NCBI GenBank assembly: GCA_965660875.1
Contig: CBFIBQ010000001.1
Span: 169,897 to 233,896, forward strand
Direction: 5' to 3'
Source of the DNA: UBA6770 sp965660875
Lineage (GTDB): Bacteria > Bacteroidota > Bacteroidia > Flavobacteriales_G > Salibacteraceae
Length of the DNA stretch: 64,000 nt
The stretch's first letter is position 1; the number at the start of each line of letters is the position of its first letter. The notes under the pieces were generated by a model. It saw nothing but the letters and a program-made list of their open reading frames with translations. It did no database searches and was not told where the DNA came from. This document shows, piece after piece, positions 1 to 7,185 of the stretch. Made by a program: the position numbers and the translations under genes.

Positions 1-31
1 GGAATCTAAAAACCCTTGCTAAACAATTAGT

Positions 32-469
32 ATGATTCAAGACTTCATTAACTACGCAAAACAAAAACTAAACGCCGACAGGCGTTTAATCGCTATTTAC
101 GCTATTGTCTATTTCTGCTGGGGAATGGGCATGGACACCTTTGGAACCGTTATGGAAATTGCACGGTTTACCTATTGGTGGCAGGTAATTACGGTTTATT
201 TGCTTTACATGGTGCCCTTTTCATTAATCCTGCGTGGCCTACCCTTTCACCAACAATACGCCTACGGCTTAGTTACTATGGGTCTATTAGAGTTTGGAGG
301 ATACCTTTTTGAAAGCTCTTATGCCTACCCCAATAATTTAATGGACCAATACCTCAATATTCGTAATTTCAGCCTAGGTATGGCTTTGTTTTTTGCCCTA
401 TACTATCCTGCTGGAAATTGGCTTGTTGGGAAAATCTATTTCTTGCTATACAAAAAAGAAGCGGCCTAA
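32..469 (+). CDS. four-helix hypothetical membrane protein
   Basis: A 145-residue protein with about four hydrophobic segments (roughly residues 20-38, 48-68, 75-95 and 112-135) and no recognised catalytic motif. It is probably an inner-membrane protein. Its stop codon overlaps the start of the following methyltransferase in a TAATG arrangement, so the two are very likely translated as one operon and may act on the same lipid or pigment-type substrate; that substrate is inference. I do not recognise the family. The upstream gene lies outside the window. Confidence 0.75.
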   Translation: MIQDFINYAKQKLNADRRLIAIYAIVYFCWGMGMDTFGTVMEIARFTYWWQVITVYLLYMVPFSLILRGLPFHQQYAYGLVTMGLLEFGGYLFESSYAYPNNLMDQYLNIRNFSLGMALFFALYYPAGNWLVGKIYFLLYKKEAA

Positions 470-1170
470 TGCTCGAAAAACGCAGCAGCGAAAAAGAGCA
501 ACTGGATAACCTTGAACTGGGCGGAAAACCCCTTCATAAAACGCTTGACGGACTTTCTCTAATCAATAAATTGTTCGGTAATACAAACGCAACCTTTGAG
601 GCTATTCAACCTACGCTTATAGGCGCCGAAACAAGCTTGACGGTTATTGATTTGGGTTGTGGCGGGGGTGATAACTTGCGTAAAATTGCCAAATGGTGCG
701 CCCAGAAAAATATTCGGGCTAGGTTTATCGGTATAGACGGTAACCAAAATGTCTTGGATTATGCACTATCTAAAAACAACGACACTGTACAAGTAGAATA
801 CGTACAAGCAGATATTCTCTCTTCGGATTTTAAACTGCCGAGTTGCGATGTTTTATTAAGCAGTCATTTTATATACCATTTTACGGATGATGCATTGATC
901 GCATTTTTAAGAGATGCAAAAAACAAAGTGCGGCAATCTATAATTTTTAGCGAATTGGAGCGAAGCACAGCTGCTTATCGATTATTCTCTTTTGCTGCTT
1001 TTTTCATGCCTTTTTCTAAAATGATCAGGAGTGATGGTAAGCGAGCTATTAAGCGGGCATTTACATATAATGAACTGCAGCGTATTTTCGAACGTGCTGA
1101 AATCGAGAGCTTTACAATACATAAAAAGTGGGCGTTTCGGTTGTTGAGTCAAGTCAATAAGCCTAAATGA
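469..1170 (+). CDS. class I SAM-dependent methyltransferase
   Basis: The start is taken at the ATG that overlaps the previous stop (233 residues). An in-frame ATG 51 nt upstream would read through the membrane-protein gene and is unlikely. Motif I (DLGCGGG, residues 61-67) and an acidic residue after the second strand (GIDGN) mark a Rossmann-fold SAM methyltransferase. The C-terminal part has a hydrophobic stretch and a long basic helix, resembling Bacteroidota methyltransferases found beside type III polyketide synthases. That resemblance is from memory and no PKS is visible here. The substrate is unknown. The next gene starts in an ATGA overlap or shortly downstream. Confidence 0.85.
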   Translation: MLEKRSSEKEQLDNLELGGKPLHKTLDGLSLINKLFGNTNATFEAIQPTLIGAETSLTVIDLGCGGGDNLRKIAKWCAQKNIRARFIGIDGNQNVLDYALSKNNDTVQVEYVQADILSSDFKLPSCDVLLSSHFIYHFTDDALIAFLRDAKNKVRQSIIFSELERSTAAYRLFSFAAFFMPFSKMIRSDGKRAIKRAFTYNELQRIFERAEIESFTIHKKWAFRLLSQVNKPK

Positions 1171-1176
1171 AAACAC

Positions 1177-1184
1177 TACTTTTG
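1177..1184 (+). promoter_or_regulatory. Bacteroidota -7 box TACTTTTG before the S41 protease gene
   Basis: TACTTTTG fits the Bacteroidota consensus TAnnTTTG and lies 18 nt before the ATG at 1203. It would give a transcript starting near 1190, downstream of the alternative ATG at 1167, which supports 1203 as the translation start. No good -33 TTG is visible at the usual spacing, so this is tentative. Confidence 0.35.
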
Positions 1185-1202
1185 GATGGTAAAATCAAAA
1201 CC

Positions 1203-3467
1203 ATGCATCGCACACTTAATACTGTTTTTTTAATGCTGCTATGCCTCTTGTTTCTACCCTCCGATATTCAAGCTCAAATCAGCGACATTGAAAAAAACAA
1301 TCCGCACCTTGTTGCCTTTGCAAAGGCCTATGGGTATGTAAAATATTTTCATCCAAGTGACGAGGCTTATGATGTAAATTGGAATGCTTTTTCTGTTTAT
1401 GGAGCTCAGCAAATGTTGGCTTGCAAATCCGACAAAGACGCTGCTGAAACATTGAATCGTCTTTTTAAACCGATTGCGCCTTCCGCACATTTTGCGTTAA
1501 CCACCTCTAATTTAGATACCTCCACTCATGTGCCAGAAAACCCCAAATCTTATAAAACGACTTATTGGCAGCATCGCGGTTTGGGTTATGAAGTAAGCTA
1601 TACTACTTCAGCGTATAAAAGTGTTCGGGTAAACCGACCTTACGTAAAAGAAAAAGGCTGGGGCAGCGGTAATATTGTGAATTCGGTTCCGGCAGAAGAA
1701 TATCGGGGAAAAGCATTTCGTTATTCCGCTTTTTTAAAACTCGAAAAAGGGTCTTCTGGATTTGGAAAAATTTGGGCCCGATCCAATAATGGTGATAGTG
1801 GGTTTACACTCTTCGATGACATGTCCCCAAAAGTGATTTCTGGTGATGCTTTTCAACGATATGAAGTTCAAGGAGAAATTGCTAGTAATGCGAAAGACTT
1901 ATCCTTCGGAGTCTATTTATCTGGGGGCGGTATATTAAAGGTAGATAGTGTTTTACTAGAAGTAAAAACCAATGGTATTTGGGAAAGTGTACCCTTTACA
2001 AACCAAAACTTTGAAGTCGAAAAGGTTAGTGATAGCAAAAAGAAAACAGCTTGGGTTGGCAAGGGAAACGGTTATGACTTTGACCTAATCAAAGATGCTG
2101 TTCAAGGACAATACAGCTTGAGTATTGGCAATAAACGAAAAGTAGTAAAGGCTAAGCCATTATTTAAAACAAAACCCGACCTAGAAAAAGTGCCTGTGTA
2201 TTCGTTATCCATAAACATCCATTGTGCTATTCCATTGGTATTGTACGTTGACAAAAATGGCACCTTCCCAAAAGCCAATTCAACATCAATACATCAACTA
2301 AATAACGAGCTTGCTCGCTCCTCGAAAAGTCCAGAGGACTTGTCTTTGCGTTTGGGAAATGTGATAAACACCTACAATGTGTTTCAACACTTCTACCCCT
2401 ACTTTGATGTGGTAGAAGTGGATTGGGAGCAGGCGTTAAAAGAGGCGCTAACCCGTTCTTTTTCAGATAAAAACGAATCGGACCACATCATTACACTTCG
2501 AAAATTTACCGCCAAACTCCAAGATGCACATGTGTTTATTAACGGCTCTAAAGAGGAGTATTATAGTCCACCGTTTAGTTGGTCTTGGATAGAAAACAAG
2601 CTGGTAATTACTTCTATTAAAGGGAAGGGATTAACTGTAAAACCTGGAGACATAGTTTCTCATATAAATGGAAAGCTAGCAGATAATTATTTAGACGAGT
2701 TCCGCTCTCGTGCTGCTGCTGGAAACGAAGGTCGCATTAACTTTTTGGCTTGTAACGGTGCACTCATCGGTCCTAAAAACTCCAATATTAGCGTATTGAT
2801 AAATGGTGAAGCCTACACTTTTCAAAGAACGTTTAATCTGCAGGGGGCAAAGCCTGCAGCAGAAAAACCAAAATACAGGGTATACAACGACAGCATTGTT
2901 TACATGAATTTGGATAAAATATCCATGGCTGAAATTAAAGAGCACATGAAAGAAGTCAAGCGTTCAAAGGCTATTATTTGCGACTTGCGCGGCTATCCGA
3001 ACTCCAACCATCAAATTATTTCACATTTTATGCGCAAACGCGACACGTGTAAATCTTGGATGCAAGTGCCGAATACTATGTACCCAAATCAAGAGCAGAT
3101 TACGGAATGGGAAAAATACGGTTGGCAAATGCTCCGGCGCAGACCTTATTTAGGAGATAAAAATGTGATTTTTATAACCGGCCCCACAGCAATTAGTTAT
3201 GCCGAAAGTGTGCTTGGTTTAGTTAAGGGGTACAACCTGGCAACAATTGTGGGTCAACCTTCGGCAGGCGCCAACGGAAACATTAACCCATTTAGAATCA
3301 CTGGCGGATATTCCATTTCTTGGACGGGCATGAAAGTAACTCGGCTTAATGGCGAACAGCACCACACCGTAGGCGTTTTGCCCGATGTGTATGTAAACCA
3401 AACAGTGGCTGGAATAAAAGCCGGAAAAGATGAATATTTGGAAAAAGCATTGGAGTTGGTGAAGTAA
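1203..3467 (+). CDS. exported S41-family peptidase with PDZ-like segment
   Basis: A 754-residue protein if started at 1203, which gives a clean signal peptide (hydrophobic core then DIQAQ). An ATG at 1167 overlapping the previous stop would add 12 charged residues in front. A PDZ-like stretch occurs around residues 470-510 (KPGDIVSHINGK). It is followed by an S41/IRBP-type protease domain in which the nucleophile is probably the Ser of ISYAES (residue 665), with G-Q-P-S-A-G-A-N following as in tail-specific proteases. The long N-terminal half is typical of Bacteroidota periplasmic or outer-membrane S41 proteins. The substrate is unknown. Confidence 0.85.
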   Translation: MHRTLNTVFLMLLCLLFLPSDIQAQISDIEKNNPHLVAFAKAYGYVKYFHPSDEAYDVNWNAFSVYGAQQMLACKSDKDAAETLNRLFKPIAPSAHFALTTSNLDTSTHVPENPKSYKTTYWQHRGLGYEVSYTTSAYKSVRVNRPYVKEKGWGSGNIVNSVPAEEYRGKAFRYSAFLKLEKGSSGFGKIWARSNNGDSGFTLFDDMSPKVISGDAFQRYEVQGEIASNAKDLSFGVYLSGGGILKVDSVLLEVKTNGIWESVPFTNQNFEVEKVSDSKKKTAWVGKGNGYDFDLIKDAVQGQYSLSIGNKRKVVKAKPLFKTKPDLEKVPVYSLSINIHCAIPLVLYVDKNGTFPKANSTSIHQLNNELARSSKSPEDLSLRLGNVINTYNVFQHFYPYFDVVEVDWEQALKEALTRSFSDKNESDHIITLRKFTAKLQDAHVFINGSKEEYYSPPFSWSWIENKLVITSIKGKGLTVKPGDIVSHINGKLADNYLDEFRSRAAAGNEGRINFLACNGALIGPKNSNISVLINGEAYTFQRTFNLQGAKPAAEKPKYRVYNDSIVYMNLDKISMAEIKEHMKEVKRSKAIICDLRGYPNSNHQIISHFMRKRDTCKSWMQVPNTMYPNQEQITEWEKYGWQMLRRRPYLGDKNVIFITGPTAISYAESVLGLVKGYNLATIVGQPSAGANGNINPFRITGGYSISWTGMKVTRLNGEQHHTVGVLPDVYVNQTVAGIKAGKDEYLEKALELVK

Positions 3468-3635
3468 TGTTTTTCAATTTTGACTAATTTGGTCAAGCGC
3501 TCATGAAACCCCTAAATCACATGTTGTTTTTTGTAGAAAAACGAACAGTGAATTTTGTGTGTTAGGCCAGTAATAGTAAGTAATACAGAAGGAAAGTACA
3601 ATAGAATATAAACGCACCTGCACGTATAGCCACTA

Positions 3636-3645
3636 GTTGGCAGCA
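3636..3645 (+). repeat. left GTTGGCAGCA inverted repeat of a gene cassette
   Basis: GTTGGCAGCA followed by ATT sits in the 5' leader of the 3684 gene. The exact inverted copy (TGCTGCCAAC) lies at 5054-5063 in the leader of the oppositely oriented GIY-YIG gene, so the two copies bracket three convergent small genes. Confidence 0.5.
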
Positions 3646-3683
3646 ATTAAATAAATTAAATTATTAACTTAAATTTAACAATT

Positions 3684-4295
3684 ATGGAAAATCAAAAATG
3701 GCACGAAAAACCAGTAGTCGTAGTCCTACTTCTAATCTTCTTCTTCCCACTCGGACTTTACTTCATGTGGAAGAATAAAATCTGGTCAAACAAGGCGAGA
3801 ATCGGAATAACTGTTGTAATTGCATTGTTAGTAATCACACAAATTAAGACACCTCGAAACAACCAATCAACTTCGGCCACAGGAGAAAATGAAGCGGAAT
3901 TATCATACGTCATGGAGTTTAACAGTATTGATTTCATGAAAGGATACTGGACTTTAGGTGACCACCCTGATATTATAGGAAAAAAAATAAAAGTAACGAT
4001 GCCCGTAAATAAGCTAAATGACACTTATTGTAAGGTAAAATGGGAACCTGCACTCAATTTGGCTTCTGAAGCAAAGACCGACAAAGATGTACGCTATCAG
4101 CTTTATGCTTATTTCAACAAATCCTCTAAGGAAGAAATATGCAAAGCAGGCGGCCCTCAGAAATTTAATACAATAACGTTTGTAGGTACCTACACAGAAG
4201 TTGAAAGCAAAAAGACAGCCTCAATGGGGCAATATGGTACGATTCGAGATTTCTCAGGCATTATCAAGGACTGTCAGGTTATCGACATAAATTAG
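3684..4295 (+). CDS. hypothetical two-helix membrane-anchored protein
   Basis: A 203-residue protein. Two hydrophobic helices (about residues 9-28 and 40-56) separated by a lysine/arginine-rich turn are followed by a soluble domain of about 140 residues with no recognised motif. The domain contains two cysteines (EEICKAGG and IIKDCQV). The N-terminal hairpin resembles the small anchor of Bacteroidota stress or immunity-like proteins. It is the plus-strand member of a convergent cassette, and its stop codon overlaps the end of the minus-strand repeat protein by 4 nt. Function unknown. Confidence 0.75.
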   Translation: MENQKWHEKPVVVVLLLIFFFPLGLYFMWKNKIWSNKARIGITVVIALLVITQIKTPRNNQSTSATGENEAELSYVMEFNSIDFMKGYWTLGDHPDIIGKKIKVTMPVNKLNDTYCKVKWEPALNLASEAKTDKDVRYQLYAYFNKSSKEEICKAGGPQKFNTITFVGTYTEVESKKTASMGQYGTIRDFSGIIKDCQVIDIN

Positions 4296-4612
4296 TCAAT
4301 TCGTCTTCCAGCTTGATTCCTGTATTTGACAAAGAATATTTTTGTGTCGGCTTGATTCGAATATTTGACTTTGAATATCTTTAAGTCAGCTTGGCTTGGG
4401 TATTTTACATAATGCCACAAGCCTTCTTCGATTCCAGCTTGATTTTCATATTCAACTATATAGACAAGTAAGTCGGCTTGATTCCGGTATTCGACCTCGT
4501 AGTACAAAATATCGGCTTGATTCTGATATTCCACTTCAAAGACTTTTTGAGCCGCAAGGTTCATGTTTAATGAACAAAGAGTCGGAAGAATGAGTATCAG
4601 TCTTAATTTCAC
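4292..4612 (-). CDS. exported short-repeat protein, DUF6150-like
   Basis: A 106-residue protein with a signal peptide (about residues 1-21, ending NLAAQ). It is followed by six tandem units of 12-16 residues built on V-E/K-Y-x-N/S-Q-A-D/G. I recognise this as the DUF6150-like family of Bacteroidota, whose function is unknown. Alternating hydrophobic and aromatic residues suggest a regular beta structure. It overlaps the upstream GIY-YIG gene by 4 nt (ATGA), so the two are co-translated on the minus strand. Confidence 0.8.
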   Translation of the reverse strand: MKLRLILILPTLCSLNMNLAAQKVFEVEYQNQADILYYEVEYRNQADLLVYIVEYENQAGIEEGLWHYVKYPSQADLKIFKVKYSNQADTKIFFVKYRNQAGRRID

Positions 4613-5031
4613 TTCAAGGCTTTGTTTTTATTAATTGTAGGCATTTCACCGAACTCTGAGATGTAATCATTAAACAAATCTTGTTCCTTTCTTTTCGCAG
4701 AAACGGAATCATACCCAGTGTCGTAATAAAACACAAGCGAGTCAACTTGAATCTTTCCCTGCAAGAATTGTAAACGTTCGTTGAAGGTAACCGCGCCAGC
4801 ATGGCCTTTAACCAAACCATTCTTGACTACCCTTTTGAATGCACTCAAGCGGGAAGAAAGGTTGCCCGACCCAATATACAGTATTCGATCATGATCCTCC
4901 ATGCATAGACGTCCGAACGGCTCATTCTTAGCTGTTTCAGATACAACAATGTAAACTCCATGACCTAACTTTGACTTAGTACTATCATGAATGCTTGTTT
5001 TGTGCCATTTATTCTTAAAATCAATTTTCAT
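4609..5031 (-). CDS. GIY-YIG-like domain protein
   Basis: A 140-residue protein carrying the paired signature GVY (residues 25-27) and LYIG (51-54), followed by an arginine (R61) in SSRL and a glutamate-rich helix. This matches a GIY-YIG nuclease fold. It is a single-domain protein, possibly a mobile-element or defence-associated endonuclease. The central insertion between GVY and YIG is longer than in minimal UvrC-type domains. It is first in a two-gene minus-strand unit with the repeat protein, inside the inverted-repeat cassette. Confidence 0.7.
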   Translation of the reverse strand: MKIDFKNKWHKTSIHDSTKSKLGHGVYIVVSETAKNEPFGRLCMEDHDRILYIGSGNLSSRLSAFKRVVKNGLVKGHAGAVTFNERLQFLQGKIQVDSLVFYYDTGYDSVSAKRKEQDLFNDYISEFGEMPTINKNKALK

Positions 5032-5053
5032 TCGGGAAAGTTAAAAGAAAAAC

Positions 5054-5063
5054 TGCTGCCAAC
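5054..5063 (-). repeat. right GTTGGCAGCA inverted repeat
   Basis: TGCTGCCAAC, the reverse complement of the copy at 3636-3645. It lies 22 nt upstream of the GIY-YIG start codon, just as the left copy lies in the leader of the opposite gene. Confidence 0.5.
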
Positions 5064-5067
5064 AAAA

Positions 5068-5175
5068 CCTAAGAAAACATGGGGCGGAACGTGCGAAACG
5101 CAAGCTTTGGTTCTTCGTTGTATATTTGGTCACGGTGGACAGGAACGTGCGTTGAACAGCCCCACGTTTCTTAGG
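5068..5175. repeat. imperfect long palindrome beside the IS110 element
   Basis: The outer arms CCTAAGAAAACATGGGGC (5068-5085) and GCCCCACGTTTCTTAGG (5159-5175) are inverted with two differences. Inside are two direct copies of GGAACGTGCG (near 5086 and 5142). The arrangement looks like a folded recombination site or repetitive element. The IS110-family element lies directly against the right arm, consistent with the known preference of many IS110/IS1111 members for palindromic targets. Confidence 0.55.
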
Positions 5176-6373
5176 TACTGTGTAAAAAAACAAGTATTTT
5201 AGTTAATATTTAGGAAGTGATTTCCATTATTGGTGCACTATCCTGCGCAGCAAGTTCTTTTGAGCTTGCTGCTTCTTTTTTTAAGATCTCTGGGTCATAG
5301 TACTCTTCCTTTCTCCATAGAGTGTACAATAAGATTAAGAGTTTTCTTTGCGTGGCCACCAAGCCTACTATTGGTCTTTCTTTAGTTGATTTTAAACGGT
5401 TATAGAATGGCTTTAAAGTTGGATTTACTCTCACAGCCGTCATTGAAGGCATATGCAAAACAGCTCTAATGTGTTTGTTTCCTTTCTTACTAATCTTGCT
5501 CTTTCCCTTGTACTTTCCTGATTCTTTGATTACTACATCATAGCCGACAAAACTGGTGAGTTGCTTCGCGCTGCTTATGTTTGAAAAACCTAGTGTCTCC
5601 GCTACTACCGTGGCAGAGGCAATAAATGATATCCCTGGAATGCTTTGTAGATATTTCATCTTGGCTACCAACTCCGGGTCGGAAGACACTACTTCTGCCA
5701 TCTCCTTTTCAATTTCAGCTATTTGTTCATTAACCAACTTGAGTCGCTTTTTGAAGCGCTTTAATGTCTTATTATTCTTTGTGGAACTCTTTTCTATGGC
5801 ATGGTATCGATTCTTTGAAACACTGCGCATGGCCACTAGAGCTGAACGTTCTCGGCTCAAGCCTTTCAGCTGGGCTAGAGAAGCTCTCGGTGGCGTCCAA
5901 AGCGTCAAGGATCGCTCGGTAGCCAACATAGACAGCATCTTACTATCTAATAAGTCCGTCTTTGAGCGTTGGTCAAGACTCTGCGCATAGCGCTTTACTC
6001 TGCCAGATTGCATAATACTTACATCGATGCCTGAGGCATGCAAATACATGGCCAATGCTTCCTGATACACACCAGTGGCTTCTAGTAATACCAACGGAGG
6101 TATTCCTTCCTCCTTAATCGATATCATCCATTTATGCAACCGTTTAAAACCTGTTGCATCGTTCGGCTGATCATCTATGAATTCAAATTCCTTTGATAAA
6201 TCAGCCGTCAATTTGCACGAGCAAATAGAAAGACTGTCTTTTGAAACATCTATCCCGATACTGTGCTTTAAAAAGTGTTTGCTCATTTCTTATCCGTTTG
6301 TGTAATCGATACTTCCTTCTTCACTTTTGCTCGCTTTTAATTCGGCCTCAAAATCCTTGGACCTAGGTACTGT
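5172..6373 (-). mobile_element. IS110-family insertion sequence (ends provisional)
   Basis: The element contains a complete DEDD transposase gene. TAGGTACTGT occurs at 5172-5181 and again at 6364-6373, bracketing the gene. It may be the core repeat at the two ends. Alternatively the inner copy may be part of a bridge-RNA loop, in which case the left end extends to about 6480. There are only about 30 bp between the transposase stop and the right junction and a longer non-coding stretch before its start, as in the IS110 (not IS1111) subgroup. No inverted terminal repeats were seen, as expected. Confidence 0.7.
5210..6286 (-). CDS. IS110-family DEDD transposase
   Basis: A 358-residue, full-length and apparently intact recombinase. 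The N-terminal RuvC-like DEDD domain has D13 (GIDVSKD), E69 (LEATGVY), D111 and D114 (KTDLLDSK). A coiled-coil linker rich in K/E covers about residues 165-200. The C-terminal Tnp domain has the IPGIS helix-hairpin-like motif (216-220) and GNKHIRAVLHMPS, where S281 is the probable catalytic serine. IS110 enzymes use a guide (bridge) RNA made from the non-coding end of the element. The gene is on the minus strand and no frameshift is seen, so it may be active. Confidence 0.92.
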   Translation of the reverse strand: MSKHFLKHSIGIDVSKDSLSICSCKLTADLSKEFEFIDDQPNDATGFKRLHKWMISIKEEGIPPLVLLEATGVYQEALAMYLHASGIDVSIMQSGRVKRYAQSLDQRSKTDLLDSKMLSMLATERSLTLWTPPRASLAQLKGLSRERSALVAMRSVSKNRYHAIEKSSTKNNKTLKRFKKRLKLVNEQIAEIEKEMAEVVSSDPELVAKMKYLQSIPGISFIASATVVAETLGFSNISSAKQLTSFVGYDVVIKESGKYKGKSKISKKGNKHIRAVLHMPSMTAVRVNPTLKPFYNRLKSTKERPIVGLVATQRKLLILLYTLWRKEEYYDPEILKKEAASSKELAAQDSAPIMEITS

Positions 6374-6480
6374 TCAAGTTCTAAGAAAGTAAAAAAGAAG
6401 GGTAGTATTTCTATGAAGCGATATCATGTGTATGTATGTATCTAGCCAAACCTCCTTATCCCTTCTTCCTCGATTACTGT
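6287..6480 (-). ncRNA. candidate IS110 bridge-RNA region
   Basis: This is the non-coding stretch immediately upstream of the transposase, where IS110-subgroup elements encode their bridge RNA. It contains TAGGTACTGT (6364-6373), which also occurs at the opposite element/target junction (5172-5181). A guide loop that pairs with donor or target would show such a match. The exact ends and fold were not determined. The call rests on position and one 10-nt match. Confidence 0.3.
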
Positions 6481-6599
6481 TTATCATTCTAAGTTAAGTC
6501 TCTTTACCGTAATTTAGTGCCTCAATCCAAACATACGAGCCAGACCGTTGACCATTAAAATAACCAGCAGCAGCTCAATCTCTATTACCTCACATATCA
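6481..6599. other. intergenic stretch between IS110 and mepB fragment
   Basis: There is no credible coding frame. It separates the non-coding end of the insertion sequence from the first mepB copy. No stem-loop or repeat was noted. Similarity to the second mepB copy begins only at about 6599. Confidence 0.4.
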
Positions 6600-6966
6600 C
6601 AATAGAACAATCCCTACTCCATTTTGAATAAAAACCTACAAGTCATTAAAACCGAAATCTATGATAAGTTTTTTGAGATATCGGATATCAAAGCTGAACA
6701 CGAAGGAGTTGATTACGATGCTTGTCAATTCACGTTAAATGAAAAAAAGATGATCTGTAGGAGTTCTAAAATCACACCTAAGAAAATTGGGCAATTTGTA
6801 ACGTTCTGGAAACGAAATGAAAACGGCGTTACCGAACCTTTTTTCAGAAACGGACGATTTTGATTTTTACGCAGTCAACGTAATTTCACAAAACCGTAGC
6901 GGACAATTTGTTTTTCCTAAAGCTGTATTGGTTAGAAACGGCATAGGTACCATCAAGAATAAATAA
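6600..6966 (+). pseudogene. broken mepB-like copy (frameshift and 3' truncation)
   Basis: The sequence is homologous throughout to the MepB part of the 7186 gene, beginning at the same point (TCCCTACTCCATTTTG). Reading starts near the TTG at 6624. In a run of six T around 6840 an extra T shifts the frame, so translation ends at 6863. Shifting back gives the family sequence DFDFYAVNV, then QFVFPKAVLV, and a stop at 6964-6966. That stop comes before the conserved RVYPxWD and C-terminal tryptophan region found in the second copy. Both defects point to a decayed duplicate. Confidence 0.8.
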
Positions 6967-7185
6967 ATGTTAGAGATTGCTATATGGTTCTGCATCATTT
7001 CATATGCAATGCCCTCGGAACTCTCTCCAACCGTTTCAAAATTATTTTCTTATTTTTAAACCCGAATTTAATTGCTCCTTAAGTTCGGTTATTAAACATA
7101 CGAGCTGTGTGACATTAATATTAAAAGTTTTTCCACTTAGAGAATTACTGTTTCAATTGAAATTCACTTCTTTTAATTATCAACT
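6967..7185. other. intergenic stretch before the chimeric gene
   Basis: About 220 nt of AT-rich sequence with no credible gene. It presumably holds the promoter for the beta-propeller-type gene. A weak 70-codon frame here has no family features and overlaps the start of the next gene. Confidence 0.4.

Noticed and set aside
5054..5175. integron attC site
   Set aside because: The GCCAAC/GTTGGC strings are near but do not fit the RYYYAAC/GTTRRRY core, and no integrase gene is present.
4987..5202. 71-codon plus-strand frame across the palindrome
   Set aside because: It overlaps the GIY-YIG start and the repeat, and its composition has no protein-like pattern.
5556..5990. 144-codon plus-strand frame inside the transposase
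   Set aside because: Antisense shadow of the intact IS110 transposase; no family features.
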